This document shows, piece by piece, positions 1 to 9,874 of a DNA stretch of 64,000 nucleotides. The translations under genes were made by a program, and so were the position numbers. How positions within the stretch are numbered: the stretch's first letter is position 1; every line of letters starts with the position of its first letter. The notes below the pieces were generated by a model. The model was given only the letters and a program-made list of their open reading frames with translations, was not told the origin of the DNA and did no database searches. This DNA is from Paucibacter sp. KCTC 42545 (lineage in GTDB: Bacteria; Pseudomonadota; Gammaproteobacteria; Burkholderiales; Burkholderiaceae_C): NCBI RefSeq assembly GCF_001477625.1, contig NZ_CP013692.1, positions 1,736,001 through 1,800,000 of the forward strand, in the 5' to 3' direction.

Positions 1-54
1 GGGCTTGCCGCCCGTGTAGGCATAAGCCTGATGTCCGTTAACGCTCAATTTCAT
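1..54 (-). CDS. Alpha/beta hydrolase, N-terminal fragment cut by window edge
   Basis: Only the first 18 codons are inside the window, read on the minus strand from the ATG at 52-54. They give MKLSVNGHQAYAYTGGKP. This resembles the opening strand of alpha/beta-fold hydrolases that I recall sitting beside metY in Burkholderiales, but there is no catalytic residue in view, so the family call rests on the N-terminal resemblance and position. It starts 27 bases downstream of the metY stop on the same strand, so the two are probably co-transcribed. Confidence 0.5.
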   Translation of the reverse strand, partial: MKLSVNGHQAYAYTGGKP

Positions 55-81
55 CGTGCTGTTCTCGATTCACTGGCTGGC

Positions 82-1386
82 TTACTTCGAGGCGAGCTTG
101 AGGGCCCGCTTCAGGTCGTCAATCAAATCGTCGGCATCTTCCAGGCCGATCGACAGGCGAATGGTGCCGGGCGTGATGCCGGCTTGCGCCAGCGCCGCAT
201 CGTCCATACGGAAATGCGTGGTGGACGCCGGGTGGATGACCAGCGAGCGGCAGTCGCCCACATTGGCCAGGTGGGAAAAAATCTTCAGCGCTTCGATGAA
301 GGTTTTGCCCTGCGCCCGGGTGCCCTTCAAATCAAAGCTGAACACCGAGCCGCAGCCACGCGGCAGCAACTGCTGGGCCAGCGCGTAGTCAGGGTGGCTG
401 CTCAGGCCGGGGTAGCCCACGCGGGCGACGCCCGGCTGGCCGGCCAAAAACTCGGCTACCTTCTGTGCGTTCTGCACATGGCGCTGCATGCGCAGGGACA
501 GGGTCTCGATGCCTTGCAGAATCAGCCAGGCGGTATGCGGGCTCATGCAGGCGCCGAAGTCGCGCAAGCCCTCGCGGCGGGCGCGCAGCAAGAAGGCGCC
601 CACCGTGCTTTCCTCGGTGAACACCATGCCGTGAAAGCCGGCATAGGGCTCGCACAACTCGGGGAAGAGGCCGTGGCGGGCATGCGCCGCTTCCCAATCA
701 AAGTTGCCGCTGTCCACCAGCACGCCGCCCACCACGGTGCCGTGGCCACTGAGGAATTTGGTGGCCGAGTGGTAGACCAGGTCGGCGCCATGCTCGAAGG
801 GGCGCTGCAGATAGGGCGTGGTCAGGGTGGCATCCACCAGCAAGGGCAGGCCGGCGGCGTGGGCGATGTCGGCAATGCGCGGGATGTCCAGCACGTCCAG
901 GCCTGGGTTGCCCAAGGTTTCACCGAACAGCAGCTTGGTGTTGGGCTGAATCGCGGCCTTCCATCCATCGATATCGCCGGGGCGCACAAAGGTGGTGGCG
1001 ATGCCGAAGCGGCTTAGGGTGTAGTGCAGCAGGTTGTGTGAGCCACCGTAAAGCGCGCTGCTGGCGACGATGTGGGAGCCAGCACCCGCCAGCGTGGCGA
1101 TGGCCAGGTGCAAGGCCGCTTGGCCGCTGCTGGTGGCAACGGCGCCAACGCCGCCTTCCAGGGCCGCCACGCGTTCTTCGAACACGGCGGTGGTGGGGTT
1201 GGAGATGCGGCTGTAGACATGGCCGGCGCGCTCCAAGTTGAACAGCGAGGCGGCGTGCTCGGCGCTGTCGAAGACGAAAGAGGTCGTCAGGTGCAAGGGC
1301 GTGGCGCGTGCGCCCGTTGTCGGATCGGGGGCAGCCCCGGCGTGTAGCGCCAAGGTGTCAAAAGCGGGGTCCGCATAGCCGGCCAT
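82..1386 (-). CDS. metY: O-acetylhomoserine aminocarboxypropyltransferase (sulfhydrylase)
   Basis: A cytoplasmic PLP enzyme of the Cys/Met metabolism family that makes homocysteine from O-acetylhomoserine and sulfide, in methionine synthesis. The 434-residue product opens with AGYADPAFDTLALHAGA, typical of the family. It carries the PLP-lysine motif SATKFLSGHGT (lysine near residue 210), and DATLTTPYLQRP lies where the cofactor-binding Asp is expected. An in-frame extension to 1434 exists, but ATG 1386 is preferred because GGAG lies just upstream and family members begin there. The length is normal. O-succinylhomoserine sulfhydrylase is a possible alternative substrate assignment. Confidence 0.9.
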   Translation of the reverse strand: MAGYADPAFDTLALHAGAAPDPTTGARATPLHLTTSFVFDSAEHAASLFNLERAGHVYSRISNPTTAVFEERVAALEGGVGAVATSSGQAALHLAIATLAGAGSHIVASSALYGGSHNLLHYTLSRFGIATTFVRPGDIDGWKAAIQPNTKLLFGETLGNPGLDVLDIPRIADIAHAAGLPLLVDATLTTPYLQRPFEHGADLVYHSATKFLSGHGTVVGGVLVDSGNFDWEAAHARHGLFPELCEPYAGFHGMVFTEESTVGAFLLRARREGLRDFGACMSPHTAWLILQGIETLSLRMQRHVQNAQKVAEFLAGQPGVARVGYPGLSSHPDYALAQQLLPRGCGSVFSFDLKGTRAQGKTFIEALKIFSHLANVGDCRSLVIHPASTTHFRMDDAALAQAGITPGTIRLSIGLEDADDLIDDLKRALKLASK

Positions 1387-1484
1387 GGTGTCTCCATCCT
1401 GTTTGATGCGCAGATTGTGTGCTATGTTTCTCACCAGTATTTGACTTGCAGGGCTGAGGCCCGATTCAGAGGAGTAAACAAGCC

Positions 1485-1955
1485 ATGAAAGTCGTCGACA
1501 TCCTGCGCGTCAAGGGCGGCACGCTGTTCACCGTGACCCCCGATGAGGGCTTGGCCCAGGCCGTGGCCACCATGTCCGAGCGTGATATCGGCTCGCTAGT
1601 GGTGATGGAGCATGGCGATCTGGTCGGCATGCTGACCTTCCGCGAAGTGATCGCCGCGATCGCCCGCAACGGCGGCTCGGTCGGAACCAGCTTGGTGCGC
1701 AGCGTGATGGACGACCATCCGCTGACCTGCACGCCCGAAACCGAAATCGACGAAGTGCGCCGCATGATGCTGGGCCGCCACGCCCGCTATATGCCGGTGC
1801 TGAACGGCCGCACCCTGATGGGCGTCATTTCTTTCTACGACGTGGCCAAGGCCGTGGTGGATGGTCAGGACTTTGAGAACCGCATGCTCAAGGCCTATAT
1901 CCGCGACTGGCCGGTGGAAGACAACCCCGAAACGGCGGGCGAATCCAAGCTGTGA
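1485..1955 (+). CDS. CBS-pair domain protein
   Basis: A 156-residue cytoplasmic protein made almost entirely of two CBS motifs: residues about 8-60 (VTPDEGLAQAVATMSERDIG, then LVGMLTFREV) and 75-130 (CTPETEIDEVRRMMLGRHAR, then MGVISFYDVAKAV). CBS pairs bind adenosyl ligands such as AMP, ATP or SAM and act as energy or ligand sensors. No enzyme domain is attached, so its partner is unknown. GAGGAG lies about 8 bases ahead of the ATG. It is divergent from metY across about 100 bases and is followed by a strong terminator, so it is probably monocistronic. Confidence 0.85.
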   Translation: MKVVDILRVKGGTLFTVTPDEGLAQAVATMSERDIGSLVVMEHGDLVGMLTFREVIAAIARNGGSVGTSLVRSVMDDHPLTCTPETEIDEVRRMMLGRHARYMPVLNGRTLMGVISFYDVAKAVVDGQDFENRMLKAYIRDWPVEDNPETAGESKL

Positions 1956-1992
1956 GGCTTGGCATTCAGCCTGAATCGGCACGACGCAAAAG

Positions 1993-2015
1993 CGGCCCGC
2001 GAGGGCCGTTTTTTT
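1993..2015 (+). terminator. Intrinsic terminator after the CBS gene
   Basis: Perfect 6-bp stem CGGCCC/GGGCCG (1993-1998 and 2003-2008) with a GCGA tetraloop, followed directly by seven T (2009-2015). It lies between the CBS-protein stop at 1955 and aroC. Confidence 0.85.
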
Positions 2016-2065
2016 ATGCCCCGATAGAATGAATCCTTGAGTCTCAGCAGGCAAATAGGTTCCCC

Positions 2066-3172
2066 ATGTCAGGCAGCACTTTCGGCGAGTTGTTTCGTGT
2101 CACCAATTTCGGCGAAAGCCATGGCCCGGCCATCGGCTGTGTGATCGACGGTTGCCCACCCGGCCTAGCCCTGAGCGAGGCCGATATCCAGCCCGAGTTG
2201 GACCGCCGCCGCCCCGGCACCTCGCGCCACGTCACCCAGCGCAATGAGCCCGATGCGGTGGAAATTCTGTCCGGCGTCTATGAAGGCATGACCACCGGCA
2301 CGCCGATCTGCCTGCTTATCAAGAACACCGATCAGCGCAGCAAGGACTACGGCAATATCCTCGACACCTTCCGCCCCGGCCACGCCGACTACAGCTACTG
2401 GCGCAAATACGGCCTGCGCGACCCGCGCGGTGGTGGCCGCAGCTCGGCGCGGCTGACCGCACCGATGGTGGGCGCCGGCGCAGTGGCGCGCAAATGGCTG
2501 AAACAGCAGCATGGCGTGGAGTTCCGCGGCTGCATGACCCAGCTGGGCGAGATTGAGATTCCCTTCGAGGGCTGGGAGCATGTGGGCAACAACCCCTTCT
2601 TCGCCGCCAACGCCAGCAAGATTGCCGAGCTGGAAAGCTATATGGACGCGCTGCGCAAGAGCGGCGATTCCGTGGGCGCGCGCATCCGCGTCGAGGCTAC
2701 CGGCGTGCCGGTGGGTCTGGGCGAGCCGCTGTTTGACAAGCTCGACGCCGATATCGCCTACGCCCTGATGGGCATCAACGCCGTCAAGGGCGTGGAGATC
2801 GGCGAGGGCTTCGGCGTCGTGGCCCAGCGCGGCAGCGCCCACGGCGACGAGCTGACCCCGCTGGGTTTCGCCAGCAATAACTCGGGCGGCGTGTTGGGCG
2901 GTATCTCCACCGGCCAGGACATCGTGGCTTCGATTGCCATCAAGCCGACCAGCTCCATCCGTACGCCCAAGGCCTCCATCAACCGCGCCGGTGAGCCGGC
3001 CGTGGTGGAGACCTTTGGCCGTCATGACCCCTGCGTTGGCATTCGCGCCACGCCCATCGCCGAGGCCATGCTGGCCCTGGTGCTGATGGACCATGTGCTG
3101 CGCCACCGCGCTCAGTGTGGTGATGTGCAGCTGCCGATCGAGGCGATTGCCGCGCTGGCACCCAAGGCTTGA
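2066..3172 (+). CDS. aroC: Chorismate synthase
   Basis: Catalyses the last shikimate-pathway step, 5-enolpyruvylshikimate-3-phosphate to chorismate, using reduced FMN. The 368-residue sequence has the family signatures [19 protein letters not shown] near the start, [14 protein letters not shown] and [13 protein letters not shown] in the middle, and [17 protein letters not shown] and [18 protein letters not shown] toward the C-terminus. These include the basic FMN/substrate-binding segments. Length and ends are normal. Its stop overlaps the TTG start of the following transporter, which indicates translational coupling. Confidence 0.97.
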   Translation: MSGSTFGELFRVTNFGESHGPAIGCVIDGCPPGLALSEADIQPELDRRRPGTSRHVTQRNEPDAVEILSGVYEGMTTGTPICLLIKNTDQRSKDYGNILDTFRPGHADYSYWRKYGLRDPRGGGRSSARLTAPMVGAGAVARKWLKQQHGVEFRGCMTQLGEIEIPFEGWEHVGNNPFFAANASKIAELESYMDALRKSGDSVGARIRVEATGVPVGLGEPLFDKLDADIAYALMGINAVKGVEIGEGFGVVAQRGSAHGDELTPLGFASNNSGGVLGGISTGQDIVASIAIKPTSSIRTPKASINRAGEPAVVETFGRHDPCVGIRATPIAEAMLALVLMDHVLRHRAQCGDVQLPIEAIAALAPKA

Positions 3173-4365
3173 ACCAGCCCCTGGTGCCATCTGAGCGCAC
3201 GCTGCGCGCCTGCGCAGCCCTGTCTTTCGCTTACTTCGCTGCCATCGGCGGCTTCAACCCTTTTGCACCGCTTTGGTACAAGGAGCTGGGCCTGCCGGTG
3301 TTTGCCATCGGCGTGCTCGTGTCCTTGCAGAGCTGGACCCGGCTGTTTGCGCCCTATGCCTGGGGCGCGCTGGCGGATCGCAGCGGCAAGCGCGTAGCCA
3401 TCATCCGCTGGGCGGCCTTGGCCAGCTTTGTGGCGGCTCTGGGCTTTGTGCTGCTGCCGCCGCATTTCGCCAGCCTGAGCGTGGCCATCTTCCTGATGTT
3501 CAGCTTCAACGCCGCCATCGTGCCTTTGAGCGAAACGGTGGTGGCCGCGCAGCTCAGCGATGGCCAGGGCGGCATGGATGCGCGCCGCTATGGCCGCGTG
3601 CGGGTCTGGGGTTCGGTGGGCTTTTTGCTGACCGTGGTGCTGGCGGGCTGGCTCTTTCAGGTCTACGGCATGCAGGTGTTTGGTGCCGTGACCTTAGTCT
3701 TGCTCGGCGTGGTGGTGCTGATGGCCTGGCGCATGCCCGAGCAGGCCGCCACGCCGCACGCGCATTCGGAAGTTGCCGCCGATCTGCCCATCCGCCAGGT
3801 GCTGGCGCAGCCCCGGGTGGCCTGGTTCTTTGCCGGCGTGTTCCTGACGGTGCTGGCGCATTCGGCGCTGTATGCCTTTTTCAGTCTTTATCTTGATTCA
3901 CTGGCCTATGGCAAGCAGACGGTGGGCTTGCTCTGGGCCGTGTCGGTGCTGGTGGAGATTGCCTGGTTCGCCCTGCAGGGCCGCATGCTGGAGCGCGGCA
4001 CCTTGCACCACTGGCTGATTGGCGCGGCCTTGCTGACTGCCTTGCGCTTTGCCCTGACCGCCGGCTTTGGTGGCAGCTTGACGGTTTTGCTGCTGGCGCA
4101 ATGCACCCATGCGATCACCTTCGCGGCTCAGCACACTGCCTGCATCGGGCTGGTGTCGCGCTATTTTCCGGGGCGCCTGCGCGGGCGCGGCCAGGCCCTG
4201 TATTCGGTGCTGGGCTATGGCTTTTCTGGCGTGCTGGGCGGCGTCGGTGGTGCCTGGCTGATCGCCCATCAAGGTTATGCGGCCGTGTTCTGGGCCGCCA
4301 GTGCGGCGGCCTTGGGCGGCGCCTGGTGCTGTTGGCGTAGCTTGAAGCTCGACGCTGCTTCCTGA
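3169..4365 (+). CDS. MFS transporter, phenylpropionate-permease-like
   Basis: An inner-membrane carrier of 398 residues with about 12 hydrophobic segments and the MFS loop motif [10 protein letters not shown] after helix 2. The opening [20 protein letters not shown] resembles the HcaT-type MFS_1_like group, whose best-known member takes up 3-phenylpropionate; the substrate here is unknown. The start is TTG at 3169, sharing TTGA with the aroC stop, so translation is probably coupled. Later in-frame starts would remove helix 1. No terminator was seen after it. Confidence 0.8.
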   Translation: MNQPLVPSERTLRACAALSFAYFAAIGGFNPFAPLWYKELGLPVFAIGVLVSLQSWTRLFAPYAWGALADRSGKRVAIIRWAALASFVAALGFVLLPPHFASLSVAIFLMFSFNAAIVPLSETVVAAQLSDGQGGMDARRYGRVRVWGSVGFLLTVVLAGWLFQVYGMQVFGAVTLVLLGVVVLMAWRMPEQAATPHAHSEVAADLPIRQVLAQPRVAWFFAGVFLTVLAHSALYAFFSLYLDSLAYGKQTVGLLWAVSVLVEIAWFALQGRMLERGTLHHWLIGAALLTALRFALTAGFGGSLTVLLLAQCTHAITFAAQHTACIGLVSRYFPGRLRGRGQALYSVLGYGFSGVLGGVGGAWLIAHQGYAAVFWAASAAALGGAWCCWRSLKLDAAS

Positions 4366-4529
4366 TTGATCCCGAGCCGGCGCAGATCATCCCCGGCTTT
4401 CAGCAGTTCATCGCAGTGGCCCTGGCAATGCCAAGGCCCGTCCCTACACTCCGGCCCATTCAGACTGCGCTGGCTGCCCGATAGATCAATCGTTTCGGTG
4501 GGCCGGTGCTAATTGCACAGGGGACGGAC

Positions 4530-5711
4530 ATGACAAGTATTCGCTTGGGATCAAAGCGTAAGGTGTGGATTGCCGGGGCATCGTTGGCTGCCGTGTTGGC
4601 GGCGGGCTCGGGCCTGGCGGTCTACGCCAGCAAAGGCGGGGAGGCCAAGCCCAAGGCGCCGGCCGACAAGCAGGGCGCCGTCGCGGTGCTGGAGTTCACG
4701 CCCGCCGAGGTCACGCAGCCCGGCCGTTTCAGCATGCCCGGCATGATTGAATTCTCCGGCCCGCTGGTGGCGCCAGGCACGGTGATCGTGCGGGCGAAGG
4801 CCGGTGGCAGCCTGCTGAATCTGGCCGTGGCCGAAGGCAGCCGGGTCAAGGCCGGCCAGACCCTGGGCCTGATCGACCTGGAAGAGCTGCGCTTGCGCAT
4901 TGCCGAGCGCAGCGCAGCGGTGGAGTCAGCCAAGGCCCAGTTGGATCAGGCCGAGCGTCATTTCAAGGCCAGCCAAGGCTTGGCCGCGCAGAATTTCATT
5001 GCCTCCACCGCGCTGGATACCTCGCGTGCCGCACAGGAAGCCGCCAAGGCGCAGGTGCTGTCGGCCAAGGCCCAGCTCGATACGGCGCAGTCTTTGTACA
5101 AGCAAGCAGCGTTGGTGGCGCCCATCAGCGGCATCGTCGCCAAGCGCTATGCGGTGGCCGGTGAAAAGCTGGCGGCCGAGCAGCAAGTGCTGAGCATTGT
5201 TGATTTGAGCAAGCTGGAGCTGGCCGGCTTGGTGGGCACGCATGAGGTCAGCCGCCTCAAGCCGGGCATGGCGGTGCAGGTTAAGGTGGAAGGGGTGGAG
5301 CAAACGGTGGAGGCGCGCATCAGCCGCATCGCCCCGGCGGCAGAAGCCGGTACCCGCTCGATCGGCGTGACGCTGGAGCTAGCCAACCCGGGCGAAACCC
5401 TGCGCGCTGGCCAATACGCCATGGCCCGTGTGGCCCTGCCGGACGACACGCAACGCCTGACCCTGCCCGAAACCGCGCTGAGCAGCAGCGGCGGCCAGGA
5501 TCAGGTTTGGATGATCGAGGGCGGCAGCTTGGTGCGCCGCATCGTCACCACCGGCCGGCGCGATACCCGCGAGGGTCGTGTCGAGGTGCTACAAGGCCTG
5601 GACGCCAAAGCTCAGGTGCTGGCAACCCGCTTTGACAACCTCAAAGAGGGTGCCAAGGTGGCCGTGGTGGCCAGCAAGACCAAGGTGGCCAGCTCGGCCG
5701 CCGTTCGCTAA
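4530..5711 (+). CDS. RND efflux periplasmic adaptor (membrane fusion protein)
   Basis: A 393-residue adaptor joining an inner-membrane RND pump to an outer-membrane channel. It has an N-terminal anchor (WIAGASLAAVLAAGSGLAVY), a split lipoyl half-motif (VRAKAGGSLLNLAVAEGSRV and later ALVAPISGIVAKRYAVAGEK), a central alpha-helical hairpin rich in Ala, Gln and Lys (about residues 130-200) and a C-terminal beta-barrel. ATG 4530 follows GGGGA at good spacing, so it is preferred over the in-frame GTG at 4506. The permease begins 11 bases after its stop. No TolC-like gene is adjacent, so the outer-membrane channel must be encoded elsewhere. Confidence 0.88.
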   Translation: MTSIRLGSKRKVWIAGASLAAVLAAGSGLAVYASKGGEAKPKAPADKQGAVAVLEFTPAEVTQPGRFSMPGMIEFSGPLVAPGTVIVRAKAGGSLLNLAVAEGSRVKAGQTLGLIDLEELRLRIAERSAAVESAKAQLDQAERHFKASQGLAAQNFIASTALDTSRAAQEAAKAQVLSAKAQLDTAQSLYKQAALVAPISGIVAKRYAVAGEKLAAEQQVLSIVDLSKLELAGLVGTHEVSRLKPGMAVQVKVEGVEQTVEARISRIAPAAEAGTRSIGVTLELANPGETLRAGQYAMARVALPDDTQRLTLPETALSSSGGQDQVWMIEGGSLVRRIVTTGRRDTREGRVEVLQGLDAKAQVLATRFDNLKEGAKVAVVASKTKVASSAAVR

Positions 5712-5722
5712 GGGGCGCCGCC

Positions 5723-8700
5723 ATGTGGATGACCCGCATTTCGATTCAAAACCCGGTCTTCGCCACCATGGTGATGGTGGCCTTGTGTGTGCTGGGCCTG
5801 TTTTCCTACGCCAAGCTGGGCGTGGAAAACATGCCGGATATTTCCATCCCGGTGGCCTCGGTGGACGTGCGCTACCCCGGTGCCTCGCCCGAGGCGGTGG
5901 AACGCGAAGTGGCCAAGCCACTGGAAGAAGCGCTCAACACCGTGGCCGGCGTCGAACGCGTGATGTCGCGCAGCTATGAAGGCCGCGTGCAAGCGCAAGT
6001 GGAGTTCGGCCTCAACGCCGATATGAACCGCGCCATGCAGGAGGTGCGCGACCGCGTCGCCGCCGTGCAGTCGGTATTCCCCAAAGACGTCAAGCCGGCA
6101 GCCGTCTCGCGCGAGCAGATGGACAACGCCCAGCCCGTCGTCGTGCTGGCCTTGATGAGCAAGACCCGCCCGGCCCGCGAGCTCTCGATGATGAGTGAGC
6201 TGATCGTGGCCAAGCGGCTCTCGCGCGTCGAGGGTGTGGCCCGCGTGGATGTGGGCGGCATGGTCAGCCGCGAGGTGCGCATCGACCTCGACCCGCTGCG
6301 CCTGCGCGCTTATGGCGTGACGCCGGCGGAGATCTCCGCAGCGCTGAAAGAAGCCAATGCCGATCAGCCGGTGGGCTTGTTGTCCGACCGCAATGCGGAT
6401 GCGATTTTGCGCGTGGAGGGCCGCGTCAAAGACCCCAAGCAGTTCGCCAATATCGTGGTGGCACGTCGTGGCAACCTGGTGCTGACCCTGGGCGACCTGG
6501 GCCAGTTGGTGGAGCGCGAGCGTGAACCCGACAGCATTGCCCGCATCAACGGCGCGCAAGCCGTGACCTTCAATGTCTTCAAGCAGCAAGACGCCAATGT
6601 GGTGAAGAGCGGCGAGGCGGTCAAGGAAGCGATGGCGGAGCTGAAGAAGACCCTGCCGAGCGATGTGCAGCTGGAACTGATTTACGCCAACTCCGACTTC
6701 GTCAAGAGCTCGCTCGACGGCCTGCAGCACACGCTGATTGAAGGCGCGCTGCTGACCGTGGCCATCGTGTTCTTGTTCCTGCACAGCTGGCGCTCCACCA
6801 TCATCACAGGGCTGACCTTGCCGATCTCGGTGATCTCCAGCTTCATCGCCGTGCATGCTTTTGGCTTCACGCTCAACTTCATGACCATGATGGCCTTGAG
6901 CTTGTGCATTGGCTTGTTGATTGACGACGCCATCGTGGTGCGCGAGAACATCGTCCGCCATGTGGGCCTGGGCAAGAGCCACCGCCAAGCGGCCTTCGAC
7001 GGCACCAACGAGATTGGCCTGGCCGTGATGGCCACCACCTTCGCGATTTGCGCGGTGTTCGTGCCCGTGGCCTTCATGGGCGGCATCATCGGCAAGTTCT
7101 TCTACCCCTTCGGCATCACGGTGGCGGTGGCTGTGCTGGTGAGCTTGTTCGTTAGCTTCACCCTGGACCCCATGCTGTCCTCGATCTGGAAGGATCCACC
7201 GAGCGCGCAGCTGCAACGTGTGCCGGTGCTGGGCGCCATGATTCGCGCCACCGACAAAGGCATGGACAAGCTGCACAGCACCTACGAGAACCTGCTGCGC
7301 TGGGCTTTCTCGGGCCGCCGCTACCGGGTCTTCGTGCCGCCGGTCCCTGTGTTTGCGCGTCCTTTTGACGCCCAAGGCCAGCGCGACAAATCCTTGCCAC
7401 GGCGCTTGCGCCTGGCCACGCTGACCCCGCGCGGTGTGGTGTTGTGGGCCGGTGTCATGAGCTTTGTGGTGGCGCTGGGCCTGGTGCCCCTGGTGGGCAG
7501 CGAGTTTGCGCCGCAAACCGATCAGGGCTTCACCCAGGTGACGCTGCGCATGCCGGTGGCCTCCAGCCTGGAGCGCTCCAATGCCAAGGTGGCGCAGGTG
7601 GAAGAGGTGCTGAGCAAGTACCCCGAGATCCGCATGCTCTCCACCGTGGTGGGCAGCACCGGGGAGGGCATGGCCACGGGTCGCAACCAAGCTTCGCTCA
7701 ATATTGCGCTGACGCCGCGCAAAGAGCGCAAGCGCACGCAAAAGCAGATCGAGGACGCCATCCGCGCCGACATCGCCAAGATCCCCGGCATCGAAACCAG
7801 CGTGGGCTTTAACCGCCCGGTCTGGGTCACCATTTTGGGCAGCGACCCCGTGGTCCTGACCCGTGTGGCGCAAGAGTTCGCAGAAAAGCTGAAGAAGATT
7901 CCTGGCACGGTGGATGTGGACCTGACGGTCAAACCCGGCCTGCCGGCTTACGCCGTGCGGCTGAAGGACTCCGCCATCCGCGAGTTGGGCCTGACCGCGC
8001 CGCAGATCGCCGCATCGCTGCGGGCTTACGTCAACGGTGAGGTCGCCACTTACTGGACCACGCCGGACGGCAACCAGGTCGAAGTGCTGCTGCGCTTGCC
8101 GGTGGAGCAACGCCAGCGCATTGAGCAAATGAGCAAGCTGCCGGTGGCCTTCGCCAAAGACGGCTCGCCCATCGCGCTGGACCAAGTAGCCACGATCGAG
8201 AGCGTGTTCAACCCCGAGGTGATCCGCCGCCAGAACCTGCAGCGCCGCGAGGCGGTGTTTGCCGGCGTGGAAGGGCGGCCTTCGGGTGATGTGAATGCCG
8301 ATGTGCAAAAGCTCATCAAGGCCACCGAACTGCCCCCGGGCATCAGCTTCAATGTGGACGGTGCGGGCAAGCAGCAGGCCGAGGCCTTCAACGGCTTGTT
8401 GGCGGCCATGGGCCTGGCGGTGATCTTCATCTACATCGTGCTGGCCAGCCAGTTCGGCAGCTTTGTGCAGCCCCTAGCCATCATGGCCTCACTGCCCCTG
8501 GCCTTGATTGGCGTGATGCTGGCCTTGCTGCTGTGGAACAGCACGCTCAATGTGTTCTCCATGATCGGCCTGGTGATGCTGATGGGCTTGGTGACCAAGA
8601 ACGCGATCTTGTTGGTGGACTTTGCCAACCAGGCACGCAAGGGCGGCGCCAGCATTCCGGACGCCTTGCTGCAAGCCGGCTTGATCCGTATGCGCCCCAT

Positions 8701-8962
8701 CATCATGACCACGGCGGCCATGGTCTTCGGCATGCTGCCCATGGCGATTGCGCTCAACGACGGTGGCGAGATCCAGGCGCCCATGGGCCGAGCCATCATC
8801 GGCGGTGTCATCACCTCGACCCTGCTGACCTTGGTGGTGGTGCCGGTGCTGTATTCCTATCTGGTGCGGGAGCGCAAGCCTAAGGCAGCACCAACGCCAG
8901 CGCCGGAAACGAATGTGGCGGCGGGTCTTGAGCACGGACTCGTGGCCAAGGGTGCTAAGTAA
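5723..8962 (+). CDS. RND efflux permease (AcrB/HAE1-like)
   Basis: A 1079-residue inner-membrane proton-driven pump subunit, full length for the family. It opens with a transmembrane helix (FATMVMVALCVLGLFSYAKL) and carries two large periplasmic porter regions. Helix 4 has the acidic proton-relay motif GLLIDDAIVVREN. The C-terminal half has the repeated helix set IVLASQFGSF and GLVTKNAILLVDFANQ. With the adaptor upstream it forms an export pair, probably for drugs or other small hydrophobic molecules; the substrate is not predictable. A 600-residue antisense open frame here is a GC artefact. Confidence 0.92.
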   Translation: MWMTRISIQNPVFATMVMVALCVLGLFSYAKLGVENMPDISIPVASVDVRYPGASPEAVEREVAKPLEEALNTVAGVERVMSRSYEGRVQAQVEFGLNADMNRAMQEVRDRVAAVQSVFPKDVKPAAVSREQMDNAQPVVVLALMSKTRPARELSMMSELIVAKRLSRVEGVARVDVGGMVSREVRIDLDPLRLRAYGVTPAEISAALKEANADQPVGLLSDRNADAILRVEGRVKDPKQFANIVVARRGNLVLTLGDLGQLVEREREPDSIARINGAQAVTFNVFKQQDANVVKSGEAVKEAMAELKKTLPSDVQLELIYANSDFVKSSLDGLQHTLIEGALLTVAIVFLFLHSWRSTIITGLTLPISVISSFIAVHAFGFTLNFMTMMALSLCIGLLIDDAIVVRENIVRHVGLGKSHRQAAFDGTNEIGLAVMATTFAICAVFVPVAFMGGIIGKFFYPFGITVAVAVLVSLFVSFTLDPMLSSIWKDPPSAQLQRVPVLGAMIRATDKGMDKLHSTYENLLRWAFSGRRYRVFVPPVPVFARPFDAQGQRDKSLPRRLRLATLTPRGVVLWAGVMSFVVALGLVPLVGSEFAPQTDQGFTQVTLRMPVASSLERSNAKVAQVEEVLSKYPEIRMLSTVVGSTGEGMATGRNQASLNIALTPRKERKRTQKQIEDAIRADIAKIPGIETSVGFNRPVWVTILGSDPVVLTRVAQEFAEKLKKIPGTVDVDLTVKPGLPAYAVRLKDSAIRELGLTAPQIAASLRAYVNGEVATYWTTPDGNQVEVLLRLPVEQRQRIEQMSKLPVAFAKDGSPIALDQVATIESVFNPEVIRRQNLQRREAVFAGVEGRPSGDVNADVQKLIKATELPPGISFNVDGAGKQQAEAFNGLLAAMGLAVIFIYIVLASQFGSFVQPLAIMASLPLALIGVMLALLLWNSTLNVFSMIGLVMLMGLVTKNAILLVDFANQARKGGASIPDALLQAGLIRMRPIIMTTAAMVFGMLPMAIALNDGGEIQAPMGRAIIGGVITSTLLTLVVVPVLYSYLVRERKPKAAPTPAPETNVAAGLEHGLVAKGAK

Positions 8963-8988
8963 AGACGGCGCCTAAGTCAAGCCAAGCC

Positions 8989-9022
8989 AAGCCCTGCGGC
9001 CTCCCGACCGCAGGGCTTTTTT
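8989..9022 (+). terminator. Intrinsic terminator of the RND operon
   Basis: Perfect 11-bp stem AAGCCCTGCGG/CCGCAGGGCTT (8989-8999 and 9008-9018), 8-base loop, and a run of T to 9022. It sits between the permease stop and the convergent SRPBCC gene. Confidence 0.9.
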
Positions 9023-9031
9023 CTTGTGACC

Positions 9032-9559
9032 TCAGGGCTTCTCCGCGACTTCCTTAATCTGCTTGAGACCTCTCTCGAAGTCCTTGCCCACCATCGCGTC
9101 CATGCTGACGAAGACGCCCATCAGCTTGGTCACGAAATTGGCCGGGCCGTACATGGCCCAGCTCATCTTGGTGGCCTCGCCCTGGCGGCTGAGGGTGTAC
9201 TCAGCCGTGTTGTGGGCCTCGAAAGGGCTTAAGAAATCGAGCTTGACGACCACCTTGTCGGCGCTGGCCGAGAGGATTTCCATCCGGCCCTTGCCGACTT
9301 CGTCATTACCCTTCCAGGCATAAACCGCGCCGACGCCACTGGCCGGACCGCTGAAATCACGCTGCATGGCGAGGTCCAGATGCTCCCAGGGTGACCAGAG
9401 TCCGAATTTTTGGAAGTCGGTCAGCAAGGGCATGAGCTTCTCCGGCGGCGCCTGGATCACGATCTCCCGCTGCACACGAAAGTCATCGGGCCGGGTGAGG
9501 GTGAACACCAGCAGGCCGGCGATCAATGCCACGAGGGCGAGGCCAATTTTCTTGAGCAT
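9032..9559 (-). CDS. SRPBCC (START/Bet v1-like) family protein
   Basis: A 175-residue protein with an N-terminal hydrophobic segment (IGLALVALIAGLLVFTL) that is either a signal anchor or an export signal. It is followed by a polyketide-cyclase/SRPBCC fold: an early FRVQREIVIQAPPEKL strand, LWSPWEHLD, and a C-terminal helix (AMVGKDFERGLKQIKEVAE). Such folds bind hydrophobic ligands; no catalytic function can be assigned. It is monocistronic and convergent with the RND operon. Confidence 0.8.
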   Translation of the reverse strand: MLKKIGLALVALIAGLLVFTLTRPDDFRVQREIVIQAPPEKLMPLLTDFQKFGLWSPWEHLDLAMQRDFSGPASGVGAVYAWKGNDEVGKGRMEILSASADKVVVKLDFLSPFEAHNTAEYTLSRQGEATKMSWAMYGPANFVTKLMGVFVSMDAMVGKDFERGLKQIKEVAEKP

Positions 9560-9874
9560 TTCGGCGTCCTTTCAAGTCCTGTAGCTGCAGGCATTGGCCA
9601 CTTGCCTACGACGGCCAATGTCTGCGAAGCCGCATGCTAAGGCTTGGCGATCGGCCTGGCGGGTCGTTCAGGGCAACTCCCTAGTGGCCGGGCATTCGCG
9701 CACTCAAGCAGGCAAGCAGCTTCGGCTTGCTTGGGCGATGAGTTCAGGAAGTGGCGAACGAATTGCGGGGTATTGCGGCGAATTTGGCAATGGCCCGAAC
9801 TTTGCCTTGTCCCGCCTCCAGCCCATGGTTATTGAATCGACCTAAGATGCCCGCGACTGCTTCCCGGGTGTTTC
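9560..9874. other. Intergenic region between divergent genes
   Basis: This 315-base stretch separates the minus-strand SRPBCC gene from the plus-strand solute-binding gene and must hold both promoters. Small open frames on the plus strand have no recognisable product and no ribosome site. No repeat, hairpin or promoter was clear enough to call. Confidence 0.4.

Noticed and set aside
5708..8308. 866-codon open frame on the minus strand across the RND permease
   Set aside because: It is antisense to an unmistakable permease gene, rich in His/Ala/Gln/Gly as expected from GC-rich shadow frames, and has no recognisable domain.
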